In this document: positions 32,346 to 44,802 of the stretch, piece after piece
How positions within the stretch are numbered: position 1 is the stretch's first letter
How the letters are laid out: each line of letters opens with the position of its first letter
Assembly (NCBI GenBank): GCA_033002965.1
Contig: JAURVB010013175.1
Location: forward strand, 1-64,000
Reading direction: 5' to 3'
Source: Piper betle
Lineage: Eukaryota; Streptophyta; Magnoliopsida; Piperales; Piperaceae
Length of the DNA stretch: 64,000 nucleotides
The notes under the pieces: model-generated
Databases searched by the model: none
What the model was told of the DNA's origin: nothing
What the model saw: the letters and a program-made list of their open reading frames with translations, nothing else
Translations under genes and position numbers: made by a program

Positions 32346-34077
32346 TGCCATTGTGGTGCTTTGTCTTTACAATTTAATATAAATTATTTAAAATTATTTT
32401 AATTTAATTAAACTATAAACCTAAAATATTATAAAATTACCTAAACTATAAAAATTAATAAATATAAATCGTGGGAAAAAATAATCAAAAAAATTATTAA
32501 AATTCAAAATAAATCATGTAAGAAAACATAGTAATCTTAATGGAAAAATCATTAATCAAAATATTTCCAACTCAAAATATTAAATATCATACTTATTTTA
32601 CTAACATTTAACAGACAATCATTTCTTTCATTTCTTCCAACTAAATATGTAATTCTTTTTCCAAGTTTTTTTTATCTTAAGTTCATATACCACAAGCCAT
32701 AATTTTATAAACCTCCTCGTATATGCTACGACTCATTGAAAGTTCACTATCCTTAGGCTTTTATCACCCTTTTATATCTATAACTTTTTAAATATAAATT
32801 TAAAAATTATTTCAACATATCACAATTTAAAGGCATATTTTGGAAATTATATAACAATTTTAGCAAGGAAAATCATCAGTAAATAAGTATAAAAATATTA
32901 CAAAGTGCCCAATACAAAAAATAAACATATTTTGGGGAAAGCCAAAAAAAATTGCAGTGAAAATATTAGAGAGGAGAAAATCTAAAAAACACGAGGTGTA
33001 AATAATAAAAGATAAAACAATGATAAAGGAGAATAAAATATTAATTAAAAAATATCAACAAATTAAAAATCAATGATTTTAAAAATAAAAAAATGAATTA
33101 CAAAATAAAAAACAAATACTTTGCACAAGAAGGAAAATTATCAAAATGGAAGGATGTATATCCTTTGGAAGTAGAGTATGAAATCCTTTAGAAAGGGTGT
33201 AATACTAGTTGAAAAAGATGTATATAGAAATAATCAGAATATAATAAATAAAAAATATAATAAACTAAGTTAAATATAATAATAAAATTACCTTATAGTT
33301 ATTTATGTTTTTTGAGACAATAATCTTTTGGAAAGAAATCTTTTGCAGATCAAAAGAAGAAATATTTTAAGAGATATTGACAGCATATTTATAAGTACGA
33401 GATTAGATATATCCTTTATAATAAACAAAAATAAAATTTTGGAGTGAAAACATTAAGGGGAAAATCTAAAAAATGAATTGTAAATAATAAAAATAAAATA
33501 ATGATTAAGAAAAATAAAATATTGAATTAAAAATTCTCAAAAAATAGAAATTCAATGATATTAACAATAAATAAGTTAATTATATAATAAAAAATACAAA
33601 TACTTTCATAAGAAGCCAAACTTAATAGTCAAATTATAATAAAACAAAAAATATAAAGAAAACAATTAAATAATATAATTACCTCATAATTATTTATGCA
33701 TTTTGAAAAAAATGATATCTTTTAGAAAAATATCTTTTGTTGGTTAAACTAAAAAATATTTTGGGAGATATTATTGATGTATTTATAAAGATGAGATGGG
33801 ATACAATTCTTAAATAAGGGGTATGATGGAGAAAAATGCATCTCCTTAGAAGGGACGCATGTCATTTGAAAATAGAGTATACCCTTTAGAAATGATGCAA
33901 TACCCTTTAGAAAATGTGTGTATCTAGTTATATTCTTTAGAAAGCACTCCCTTAAAATTAACCATGTGTTAGGTAGATTCCCCCATATAATTAACCACAT
34001 GTGAGGTACTCGTTTATATTCAATGAGGAATTGAGAAATGCTCAAGACAAATTTGGTGTAAATTTCTTTCTCCTTAT
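32346..34077. repeat. AT-rich upstream region with a diverged tandem duplication
   Basis: Segment 32935-33420 is repeated as 33430-33810: 'gtgaaaa(t/c)atta', 'aaaatctaaaaaa', 'gtaaataataaaa', 'ttatttatg' and 'gagatatt' recur in order. The offset is about 487 bp at the left and about 390 bp at the right, so the second unit has lost about 95 bp. 33850-33950 repeats 'accctttagaaa' short motifs. No gene is seen. Confidence 0.55.
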
Positions 34078-34318
34078 TATGGGGGACTAAACCGATTCAT
34101 AATTCGATTAATTTGGTTAACCCGAACTTAAGCGGAAATGGACCTACTGTAAGTGTCATAAGATGAAAAGCACAGCACAATGAATGTATGCAATGCACAA
34201 CCTAACAAGACATTACGTGAATGATATGATGGCAAAAAAATCACAATGCAATCGATTTAAGTATTAAAAAAAATCATGTATATAGACAGACAGAGTTTCC
34301 ACTAAATGTGAAATAAGG

Positions 34319-34353
<35 letters not shown>

Positions 34354-36926
34354 TAAAATAATAAGACCTATCACAACATCACATTCTGTCATTATCATAA
34401 TGCATGTTCCTGACTAGGTCTTGACCCACTTACCATTTACATTCACATGTCTAGAAGTTTGCTAACTTCAAGATTACCAACTTCATACACAAAACAAGTT
34501 AACATGCATTAAACATCATCAAAATATTTATCAAAAGTTTTACACATTCACTAACATCACAAATAAGCGTCTTATTGTCAGATATGTATGTGTGCAAGGA
34601 TGTCACTACTCATTCGTCAAGTCTGACATATCCTGTTGTGTTTGATGCTCACCTACATATATAATAGAAATTGTTGGTAGCGGTTGTCACTTATCCAGAA
34701 AATAACTAAAATATCAAATTTAGTCATCCCGAGATTGACTTGTATGATGCCACTCTAGACATTTTCTCATTATTTTTCTAGTCCCTCGGGACTATCAATA
34801 AATCCTAAACCCTATCTTATCCTCCGCATTTCTCATGGCCTCGAGTACAAAGGCCGAGTACTCCCTAGTAGTCACTTTTAGTACCCTGTGAACCACATGT
34901 TTGGACATGCATTGTATTAGACAATACCCATAACCCCACATTTCTCTGGGTGTGAGGAACTCAAACCGTAAGTTGTCAGGATCCCTTAGAATGAAACAAC
35001 CCTCTCACTAATCCAGAGCCCGCTATAACTGGCACGTGCACCCGCTCATGGTATATGCGAATCATTTTCTCCATCTCTCGTCTCACTGAAAACTTGATAA
35101 AAATCATATATAGGCCTAGGTAGGGATTTAATATTTTAGGCCTGAAGGTAATTTGCAGTGGATCTTGATTTTTAAATTAGACTCAAGGGATCTCATGGTT
35201 GAGGGTTATTAGTCCCATAAATCGGTTTAGTCATGTTAAGTGGAGTTTGATAAATCACCATTTAATATGTCCTGTAACATATAATCGAAAGCAATTATAA
35301 AGAGATCAACAATCAAGAGTACGAGTCTTAAACGGAACTAGTAGAAGCTCCAAATGGGGTATCGCACCTATGCGGCAAGCTCCTACACCAAACCTATACA
35401 AATTGGACTAAATTCTAAAGCCCATGTACACCCATACGATGCGTAAATAACATGATGGATAAATCAAACAACACTAGGGCAATCATATCTATCATGATCA
35501 ATTCAAACAATTCCTTATAATCATGGCATATGAATCTATATTCTTAGGTGATCATGTCATCAACATCACAAATTTGTTAATATGTAATTTAAACATATCA
35601 ATTAACTAAATAAATATCATAATTTTTTATAATCAAACTAATACTTAATTATGCCAACTTAATCATTATAACTAGATGTATAATTCACAAGTTTAGTTAT
35701 CTAACATTAATTAATAGCAATTATTGATAAGCAAATATTTTTAATTAACTAATTAAATATTTTTCATAATTACAATGATGCACATGCTAATGATGATCAA
35801 TCATAAAAATGAAATCAAAAATAAATTTTTATACCTAAGTCGGCAATTATGCGGCAATTACGCGGTGATGGCTGCAACGGCTGCAGTTACTGATGCCGTG
35901 AGGTGGGAGATGGTGGTTGTGGTTGCCATCCCATGAGTGAGACTAGTAAGGGGGAGTGGCTTGAGGTGGCCACAGTTGCCACTGGCTGGCAGTGGTAATA
36001 AGTTGTGGCCCACTCAAGGTGAGGGTGGCTTATGGAGATGGTGTCGACTAGGGAGAGGGGAAGAAGGGCTAAGGGGGTTGAGATCGGCTAGAGGGGCGGA
36101 CGGTGTGGCTGACGGTGGTATCCGACTGGCAGGCGGTACCCAGCTGGTTGAGCTGGATCGGTGCTAGTCGCTGGCGACAATGCGTGCAAGCGGCACTAGG
36201 GAGGGCCGCTAGGAGGTTGTTGCCAGCATTGGTGGCTGGCGGCGACGCATGTAGGGCAGGCGGTGGTGGAGACTGTGAGAGGAACCGGGGAAGAAAGGAG
36301 GAAGAGAAGGGGGGAAAAGGATAGGGGTGAGGGCGGCGACGGCGAGGGGTGGTTGCCGGGTGGTGGCAGTGATTGGTGGAGGTGGGGAGGTTGCCGGTGG
36401 AGCAAGGGAAGGAAAAAAGCAAGGTTGAGGTGTTTGGAGCAGGAGGTTAGGGGAGAAGAAGAAGAGGGTTGGGGGTATTTTTGTAATTAAGACTTGATTC
36501 GTTCCCGACTTAAGTCAATAATAATAATAAAATTCCAAAAAATATAAAATAAATATGATAAAATACTATAAAATAAAATATACTCAAATAATTAAAATAA
36601 CATGTTCTAAACCTACCAACCAACCCAAAATCCTATCTAACCCATCCTAACTTCAGAAATAACCTAATGCTAATATATACGGTCTAATACATGAAATAAA
36701 TAATAATAAAAATCAGGCATATTGTCGTATATTCTAATAACTTATTTTTCATGCTGTGTTACTAACGTTATCATCATACACAAAGGAACACTTGACCCTC
36801 ATGGCTCATAACACACAGTCAGGCTCAATTCGTTGCACTTGTTCTGAAACTAACTCAACTCATATTGACAGTTGAACTAATTGGTTCATGAGTATAAAAT
36901 CCTTGACTCGAATCATGGATTTTACA
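34078..36926 (-). mobile_element. Family A LTR, copy C (left end truncated)
   Basis: It ends 'ggattttaca' at 36926. The left side matches family A from about 45 bp inside its 3' end ('ggactaaaccgattc', 'taatttggttaa'). It is co-linear with the reverse of 58762-61961, including 'ggccgagtactc', 'gtttggacatgcat' and 'gtgaggaactcaaa'. It has an (AC)n run at 34321-34350 and a GC-rich island at 35870-36480. 34630-34700 corresponds to 61190-61260. No coding function is assigned to frames in the island. Confidence 0.75.
34321..34350. repeat. (AC)n microsatellite
   Basis: About 15 AC units in copy C of the family A LTR. The sister copy D has a (GT)n(AT)n tract at the corresponding place (37390-37423). 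Confidence 0.9.
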
Positions 36927-37389
36927 GAGTGGAAACATGCAAATGGACCGATTAACGGATGGTATATAAATAAACAATTTTATCAAAATATAATTTATTA
37001 TTTCTTATAAATGGTAATCAATTTAAAGTTTGATTTCATAAAGTTTTGAATTTTTTTGTGTATAGTTAGAGTCTAAAATATAACACCCTATTTTGGTTTA
37101 CCTGTGAAGCAAACTAGAAATGCTACTGGTGACTAAACCGTTTGCTAATCTACTTAATTTGGTTAAGCCACCAAACCTAACTTCGGTGTCTTAAGATGGT
37201 GATTCAAGCATTCAATGCATGGATGTGATGCTTAGGTTTTAATATTGTTATAGATATATGCTATGATGTACAATCAAGTAAAAAACCAACAAACAAGTAA
37301 AAAGTTTAAAGAAAATAACTATTTTTAAAACAAATTAGACAAAGTCTCCCCTGAAAGTACAATAGGGACTACTGTGTCAACAATAACAA

Positions 37390-37423
<34 letters not shown>

Positions 37424-39749
37424 TGTTCAGGCGCGGGATCGTCCGCCCCCTCGAATCGGTTCTTGTGTGTGTGATTCAGGTTTGAAGGTTCGGTGGGACT
37501 GAGGCACCCTTGCCGTGCAAAGAGATAGTGCGATGAAAATAAAAAATGTTACAAATAGTAAAATGACACACCGGAAATTTTTTACGTGGTTCCTTACGGT
37601 TCAATTTGAATCCCTAAGTCAGTCCACGGTGAGATTAGTACTCACAATCCACTATTTCTCCTTTGATTTTGACAAGTTACACAAAACAGTGAATTTTTGC
37701 CGCCAGTAAATCAACTCGCCTGAGATCTTTGACTCCAATGCCATGGTTTGTCTTTTTCACTTTTTAAATCTTTAAAATAATCCCACCACTGCATCCAGAG
37801 CGTCCAAAAATGGTGGGATACCAAGTTTCACCTTGATCCGAGGTTGGGAAGGCCTTCAAATTATTTTCGGAGTGTTAATGGACTGAACCGGGCCAATTCG
37901 GGTTGGTTCAGTACAAATAAAAACTGGTCACGGTCTGGCTTCGAGGATGCGGACTGGGAAGAAGGATTTGGTCTCGGACACGACAAAAGCGGATGTGGTC
38001 AGTAGTAAATGGGTCCAACAACCCGGCTGCAGCAGCGGTACAATGGTGGTTTTGGTGGCTTCGGCGGCAGCTTTTCCGGCAGTTGAAGGTGGCGGAGATT
38101 GCCCAGAACTGTAAATCACAGAATGGTGAAGATCTTGACGGTGCTCCGATGGTCAGCAGCGGCTCCGGTCGGTTGGTCGGATGCCGGAAAGTTAGACACT
38201 TTTCTGCAATTTTGTGCTACACTGGTCACTTCTGGATTTTTCCGGCAACCTCTGGGACGAACTCCGGCGGCTCTCGACTTGGGTTTGTAGATCGCTTCTC
38301 CACCTTCACTTGATCACAACGGAAGGTCTGGGAACGACCGGCGCTGGTCGGAAAAAATCCAAGAAATCCGGTGTTTGCTACTCTATTTTCTGCTTTTCCG
38401 GCCAGCAACTTCCTCGCTTCACGATTTTTCCGGGCGGATACAGTTTGGGCTTCTAGACCACTCCTCCATCTTCATGTTTCACCTTACGGTGACACTGGGA
38501 ACGACCGGTGTTGGTCGGAAAAAATTAGCAAAATCAGACCTTTGCTGCTCTGTTTTTGCTTTTCCGGCCAGCAACTTCCTCGCTTCTCGATTTTTCCGGC
38601 GGCTACAGTGACGAACTCTGGCGGCTCTCGGCTTGTGTCTGTAGATCACTTCTCCGCCTTCACTCTGAACTTCATGACGGGGCCGGGAATGACCGGAACT
38701 GGTCAGAAAAAATTAGCAAAATCCGACCTTCGCAGCTTGCTGGCAGAATTCCGGCGACGGTAGGAGTCTCCGGCGGAAATTCTGGGGCTGCTGTGTTAGG
38801 GGCACTCTGAGCTCCAAGCAGATGGTCTTGTACTGATACAATAAGGTCGAGGTTGTCTGGAAAAGTCGCCAGAAAATTGGACGCCGAACCTGCAAAACAA
38901 AGATGCTATCCTGTTCTTTGTTATTGGCGGGAATGGTACAGGGCTCCAGTGGGCTATGATATTTTGCGGCTCAGAACTTCCTGGCAAGGGAAAACATCAA
39001 CTGGCAAGGCTTCAATATACTCCGGCAGCAACACTTCATTCTCTTTTCATGGTGGTAGTCGAGGAAGCCAGCAAGTTAGGAACGTGACTCCAAGAGGACT
39101 CCTTGGCTTCGCGTCTGTAGGTAGCAGCAGCGGCACTTGGCAGTGATCTACCTTTAAGGCGGCAAGGATCTCGATTCCAGGGATACTGCTTCAAAGCTCC
39201 ACCTTTCTTCTTCGTCGCAATGACCCAGTGGCAAAACTTTGGGGAACAACAGAACCTTTCTATGGCTCCCTCATGGACAGCACGTCCGCAACACTTCAAA
39301 GCAACATGACTCCTTCACCGGTGGCTCTGGCAAGTGGAAAGTTTGGATCTTGGGCAAGGATTCATGGCCGTGAAAGGGGTAGTGATCGATTGGGTGTTGG
39401 CGAGGGTCACCGGAGCATTCCGGTGAGGGGTTCCTCCCTCAGCTTTTCTTCTGTCTGGCATAATTCTTTTCCTTTAGCGTATGAGCCCCCTGCTTCAACA
39501 ATAACACCCGGCTTTTATAGAATTGGGATAACTCCTGACTGAGAGATTTCCTCTAACGGCTGTAGAACAATGTCTACCTCTTCCTCTGGTAATTCTTTCT
39601 CTGGCAGTTTTGGAACTGTATGACTAATTCTCTTGTAACATGCAAGAAGTCATCCACGTAAGTGGCTTGAGTATTGTCACATAATTGAATAAATATTATC
39701 CACATAACCGGATAAATATAAATATTTTTCGGATAAATATGTACAAACA
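37424..39749 (+). mobile_element. 2.3-kb LTR-like element nested in copy D
   Basis: It begins TGTTCAGGCGCG at 37424 and ends ATGTACAAACA at 39749, inside an AT dinucleotide tract that continues on both sides (TATAT as a possible target-site duplication). Copy D sequence stops at the left edge and resumes after the right edge. It contains the string 'ttttttacgtggttcc' with 'agtccacgg' about 45 bp further on, a motif pair I recall from plant LTRs. It has a GC-rich tandem array at 38130-38760 and AT-rich ends. No pol motif was found on either strand. It could be a solo LTR or a non-autonomous element; orientation is uncertain. Confidence 0.55.
38130..38760. repeat. GC-rich tandem array, unit about 170-190 bp
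   Basis: The marker 'gggaa(c/t)gaccgg' recurs at 38330, 38497 and 38685, spacings 167 and 188 bp. Each is followed by 'tggtc(g/a)gaaaaaat', 'gcttttccggccagcaactt', 'gatttttccgg' and 'tagatc(g/a)cttctcc', with a partial unit before 38330. The units are diverged from one another. They generate several overlapping plus-strand frames (for example 38371-38763) that repeat the same peptide and are not convincing as a gene. Confidence 0.7.
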
Positions 39750-39769
39750 TATATATATATATATATATC
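39750..39769. repeat. (AT)n tract at the nested insertion edge
   Basis: About 10 TA units immediately follow the right end of the insertion; the left side has the matching tract at 37410-37423. Confidence 0.8.
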
Positions 39770-42145
39770 AATAAAAAAAGAAAACGTAGCAAAAACATGA
39801 CATTTCCTCTCTACATTTCAATCATCACCATTTCTGATCTTCTGAGCTGAATCTAGACTCCATTATTCAACCTGTTCATTTCTATTCATAATTTTCAATC
39901 ACATGCCAAACATTTTATCAATTAACATAAATAACATTCAATTAGCGTCATTCACGGTAATTCATCATTCAACATCATCAATTTCATTCGGGAGGTAAAT
40001 GTGTGCATTGTACATCGCCGCTCCTCCGTAGTCTCAACAACGCTCAGTCTTCAGGATTCTCACCTATATAGATAATAAAAAAACATCAGTAATGAGCATT
40101 ATCGGTCGAAAAATAACTAATAACAAATTGGCACATGAGAGCTGAGTCTCCTCTTAAATGAAAACATTCTTATTCTTCCTCCTAGAATCTCTCATAAGGG
40201 CACTAATTAGGAGCATCAGCCTTGACTTGAAGCATCTCATTCTATCTCATTTCATTCTTTGGCAACTTTAAAACTATCTCTTGTAGGGGAAAATCAATTT
40301 CTTTTCTTTCAGCCCTCTACATCTTCTGTATCACTCTTGGCGCTAAGTACAACAGCTGAATACTCTCAAGCATATGCATTCAGTACCCTTTAAAACCACA
40401 AGTCTAGACATGCGTTGCATTTCAGTACCCGTAAACCTCCACACTTCTCTGAATTTGAGGAACTCAAAGGTGTAGTTATAGGATAACTCAGGAATCGCTT
40501 GTGTAGCATAGTTGTCGGTTTGACCTTGTCTCACATCTCATTGAAAACTCAAGTAAACTTTATGATATAGGCATGGGTAGGGATTATAATATAATAAGCT
40601 TGAAGGCATCATGATTTGGATTTGAGTTATCAAAAACAAAATTGAGGGATCTTATCCTTGAGGGTTATTAATATGGAAATTTCGTGCAACTAAATGGCCC
40701 GTGTGGAGTGAGAAATAATTAATCCACCATTTGACACGTCTGCTTACCTATTAAGATAAAACATGATAGAGTAGAGGAATAAAACCAGAAGCGAGTCCTA
40801 AATGAACCTAGTAGATGCTTCAATCGTGTCCACATGCCTAAGTGGCAGGCTCTTACTCTGTACCTACACATCAGAATTAAAAATTAACACCTGCTATGAT
40901 GTATTCACAAATCCTATATCACACACATCAATCCAAATGCTATTTTTAATGTTATGATGCATTTGATTAACAATTCATACTTAACTTAATTAGTTTCTTA
41001 TCATTCATTTTAGTACAATTCAAATCAGACAATTCATTTTTATTTACAATAAAAATATTTATCATGTCAATCAATCAAATCCTAGTATGTTGTGCTAATA
41101 ATAATCACTTTTAAGTAACTAGGTTGAAGTTAATTATACCTCACATAGTCGGAAATCGGTGACAACTAAGGTTTGTTGTGTGGTTCAAGACTCGAATTTG
41201 GCATTCGGCGGCATCCGATTCGATAGGGTTCAACTGGACAAACTCGGCAAAATTCGGCAATTTTTGGTGAATTTTAGTAAATGCGATTATTTGGTAGTTT
41301 TTGGTGGTTTTTCTGGAGAGGCAATCGGGGCTATGGGTCGGAACTGGCTAGGCAAGCTTGACCCGATTGTGGTGGCGTTGAGGGCTGCAGCAAGGGCGAT
41401 GACTGCCAGCGGCGCCAGAGAGTTGGCCGCTCATCCGATCAGCCCTTGACCGGCTTCGACAGTGACACTAAGTGTGGGGGAATGTTTGGTCAGGTCGAGG
41501 GAGATGGCATTAAGGTGGCATGGAATCGATTGGGACATGTAATGCTAGGGTCGGCGTCGAGGCATCGTGGAGGCCCGACAGCGGCCAGAAAGCGGGGGTG
41601 TGCTTAGCAACAACTTGGTGATGGTCGGCGGCGGTACAGTGGCCAGAGGGGCATCGACGACAAGGTTCGGGTGGCGATGGTGGTTAGGGAAGGAATGGTG
41701 TCATGGTGGTGTTCAGTGGCAATCTTTTGATTAAAAGTTGACTCGACTCCGACTCGGATAAAAAATAATAACTAACTTGTAATAAATTTTAAAAAATCCA
41801 AAAAATAAGAAAGATCTCATAAAATATAATAAACACCATAACAATAAAAAATAACATGTTCTATAACTAATAACCCTCCCAAACTACTATATAACGCGTC
41901 CTAATGTATTATTCAGCTTAAAAAATGATTTTACAACCAATACTTAAACAAAATAGCTGCACATTATCATAATAACTCATTTCTCATTATTTTTCTGATG
42001 TTATCATTATATACTCAGTACATTTGATCCTCACCGTTTGTAACGCATGATTGGCCTTGGCTTAACATGTAGGTTATGATAGTAGCTAGACTCGAATTAA
42101 CTAGTTCGATAATGTAAAACTCTGCCTCGAGTCATGGGTTTTACA

Positions 42146-42902
42146 TAAAGACTCTTATACAATTGTTGATAGGGTATAGATAATGCATTAAAATATCTAA
42201 GATGAGCAAAATCATAATAATGAATTTATGCCAATGGGTTTTTATAATTTATTTATTATATTTTGAGGGTTGGAGGCATTAAATATTAAAAAATATAAAT
42301 ATAAAGAGTAATTTATCACTACTAAAAGTATAAAATCTTCAACAGCATGATATATATTATATTTGGTAACTACTTTAAAATTATGGGTGTGCAGTGGGTT
42401 GATTGAAAATTATTTTTTCCCCTCAAAATGGAAGGAATGGATTAACATCATGTGTGGGTTGTTATTTCTTGTTCAAGTTATTGCTGAATTACCGGATTTT
42501 TTCAAAAGAAATAAACAACCACTGCATGGAGGAAAAAAGAGAAATGATTGTACCTGAAAAAAAAGCATTACCTTGATTTCTTTATGCATGGACGTCCCCA
42601 ACTTTAAAATTCATGAATGTGCATCTTGAAAAGCTTTCACCATCTGATGAAACTATTTCTTTTTCTTTTCTCAACCTCCATAGATGGGACATTTTCATCT
42701 TCTTGAAGTTGGATGTTAACCAAGTCATAACGACGTTAGTCTTTACAGGTCAAAGGCTTCTACCATTTTGATACGTGACAAACTTACAGGTGAGACATGT
42801 AGAGTGATGACTATAATCCACAGAAGAGGAGCATCTGAGGCAATTTATGCATGGTTAGATAGAGATAAGGAAGGATTTTTGAGTAGTTGAGGATTGGGGT
42901 GT
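42146..42902. other. Unassigned spacer
   Basis: 757 bp between the family A solo LTR and copia 2. It is AT-rich to 42550 and mixed after that. Short frames (42363-42557) match nothing known to me. It may be old host DNA, since it abuts insertions on both sides and 49020-49352 could be its continuation. Confidence 0.4.
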
Positions 42903-43410
42903 TGTTATAACTTTAATTTCAATCAAATTATACAAATGATAAAACCATCGCTATAAAACCTTAATATTCTTTAGATTAAATCATTAAAGAACAAAATTTA
43001 ATCGCTATAAAACCTTAATATTCTTCATATCAAGAAATAAAATTTGACAAGAGAAATGTACCTAAATCTATGAAAGCAAAATGATTCTTTACTTCCTTAG
43101 GTTTTATCTTTTAAATTCAGTACTAGTTCTTCAAGACCAAAGTTTCTATACGATGAGATGCCAGAATGAAAAACTATTTGCGAATTTGGGAACCATAACC
43201 CCCTATTTATATCTTTATTTTTTATTATTTCAATTTAACCCATCATAAAAGAGAAATTACAAAAATGATATTTACACATATTAATACATATTTATATTAA
43301 TGTCCCATTAAACTTAACTTTAATATATCAATTAAATTTAGACCAACCTTAAATAACAGCATATGATACAATCATACATGCATGTATATATTTATACTCA
43401 AAATCTAACA
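42903..43410 (-). repeat. Copia 2 3' LTR
   Basis: 508 bp, TGTTATAAC to TCTAACA. It aligns with 48562-49019 along its length. It contains a short internal duplication around 'cgctataaaaccttaatatt' (42950 and 43000) that the other LTR lacks, explaining most of the 50-bp length difference. Confidence 0.8.
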
Positions 43411-43795
43411 ATCTCCTAATTAGACTATATATACAAAGATAATTGTATATGACCTTATGAGCTCCAAAATAGCACAAATTATTATTTCAAAATAACAATT
43501 TCGTCCATTAATTAATGTTAATATAGGACTAAGACAATTTTTGTTACATTTATCTTAAGTAAACTCATCCATGATCACATTCATCAATATAATTAAATGA
43601 CATAGATCAAGTATGGATGTATAGTATGAAAATTACATGTAATTTGATCTAAACATGTTTAATTTCAACTGGTCCAACTTTATGAGATCATAAAAATAGA
43701 GTGAAATATTAACCAAATACTGCAATTCACAAACAAATAAACCCCTACTTAAGTAGCATATCATCAAATGATACAACACCCAGATGAGTAACATG

Positions 43796-44330
43796 CTAAT
43801 GAAAGACCTTGGGCGGTAAACTTTTAGTAAGCGGATCTGGAATCATAGAGTTTGTTCCAATATGCTCCATAGAAACTTTACTACTTTGAACTCTTTCATT
43901 CACAACAAGGAACTTGATCTCTATATGTTTTGATTTAGATGAGCTCCTGTTGTTATTCGAATATAATACTGCAGAATAATTGTCACAAAATAATTTAAGT
44001 GGTCTCTCAATATTATCAACAATGTGCAACCCTGAGGACAAAGATCCGCAATCATATTCCATGATTGGATGCCTCATAACAAGCTATAAATTTAGCTACC
44101 ATGGTGGAAGAAGCTATGAGTGTCTACTTAGTACTTCTCCAAGAAATAGCTCCTCTAGCAAGCAGGTAGACATAGCTAGAAGTGGATCGATGACTATCTT
44201 GACATCCAACAAAATCAAAATCAGAATACCTAATGATCTCAAGTTGATCTGACTTCTGATATGTAAGCATGTAATGTTTTGTTCTTTGAAGATATCTCAT
44301 GACTCTTTTGGCTTCTATCCAGTGATCCAA
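43796..44330 (-). pseudogene. Copia 2 RNase H
   Basis: Two frames. 44124-44330 encodes 'HWIEAKRVMRYLQRTKHYML' and 'GCQDSHRSTSSYVYLL'. 43796-44077 encodes 'LFCDNYSAVLYSNNNRSSSK', 'HIEIKFLVVNERVQS', 'HIGTNSMIPDPLTKSLPPKV'. These are the RNase H domain and the conserved pol C-terminus. The two parts are in different frames. Confidence 0.8.
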
Positions 44331-44514
44331 TCCTGATTACTTAAATATTTGCCCAAGATTCCAACAATATACGCAATATCTGGACGTGTACATACTTGAG
44401 CATACATAAGACTTCTCACTGATGAAGCATAGGGAATCTTTTGCATTTCCTTTCCTTCTATATGATTTTTAGGGCATTGAGACTAAATTTGTCTCCTTTA
44501 GAAACAGGGGTATC

Positions 44515-44802
44515 TCATGGTTTACAAGCTTGCATGCCAAATCTCTTTAACACTTTTTCTATATAGGTCTTTTGTGATAATCCGAGTATACATCGAGAGT
44601 GATCCTGACGTATTTGAATTCCTAATACAAAAGATGCATTTCCAAGATCTTTCATTTCAAATTTCTTTGATAAAAATCTCTTGGTTTCACGCATGAAACC
44701 TATATCATTGCTAGCAAACAATATATCATCAACATATAAAACCAGAAAAATATACTTACTCCCACTAAACTTATGGTATATACCATCATCAATCATTTTC
44801 AT
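44515..44802 (-). pseudogene. Copia 2 reverse transcriptase (YVDD kept)
   Basis: 95 codons with an intact palm motif 'LVLYVDDILFASND', then 'FLSKKFEMKDLGNASFVLGI' and 'LGLSQKTYIEKVLKRF'. RT sequence upstream (44803-45300) is present but out of frame and with stops. Confidence 0.8.

Larger units (their letters stand above)
37079..42145 (-). mobile_element. Family A solo LTR, copy D, with a nested insertion
   Basis: It starts TATAACACCC (from TGTAACACCC) at 37079 and ends 'gggttttaca' at 42145. The flanks TAAAA (37074-37078) and TAAAG (42146-42150) agree at four of five bases. Without the nested 2.3-kb insertion (37424-39749) it is about 2.74 kb. It is co-linear with copy C and with the reverse of 58762-61961. 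The GC-rich island is at 41160-41730. No internal domain is present, so it is a solo LTR. Confidence 0.75.

Noticed and set aside
36069..36422. 117-codon minus frame, proline- and serine-rich
   Set aside because: It is in the GC island of family A copy C; the equivalent part of copy D has no such frame.
38371..38763. 130-codon plus frame with repeated peptide
   Set aside because: It repeats because the DNA is a tandem array; unit lengths of 167 and 188 bp are not multiples of three, so the frame is not maintained between units.
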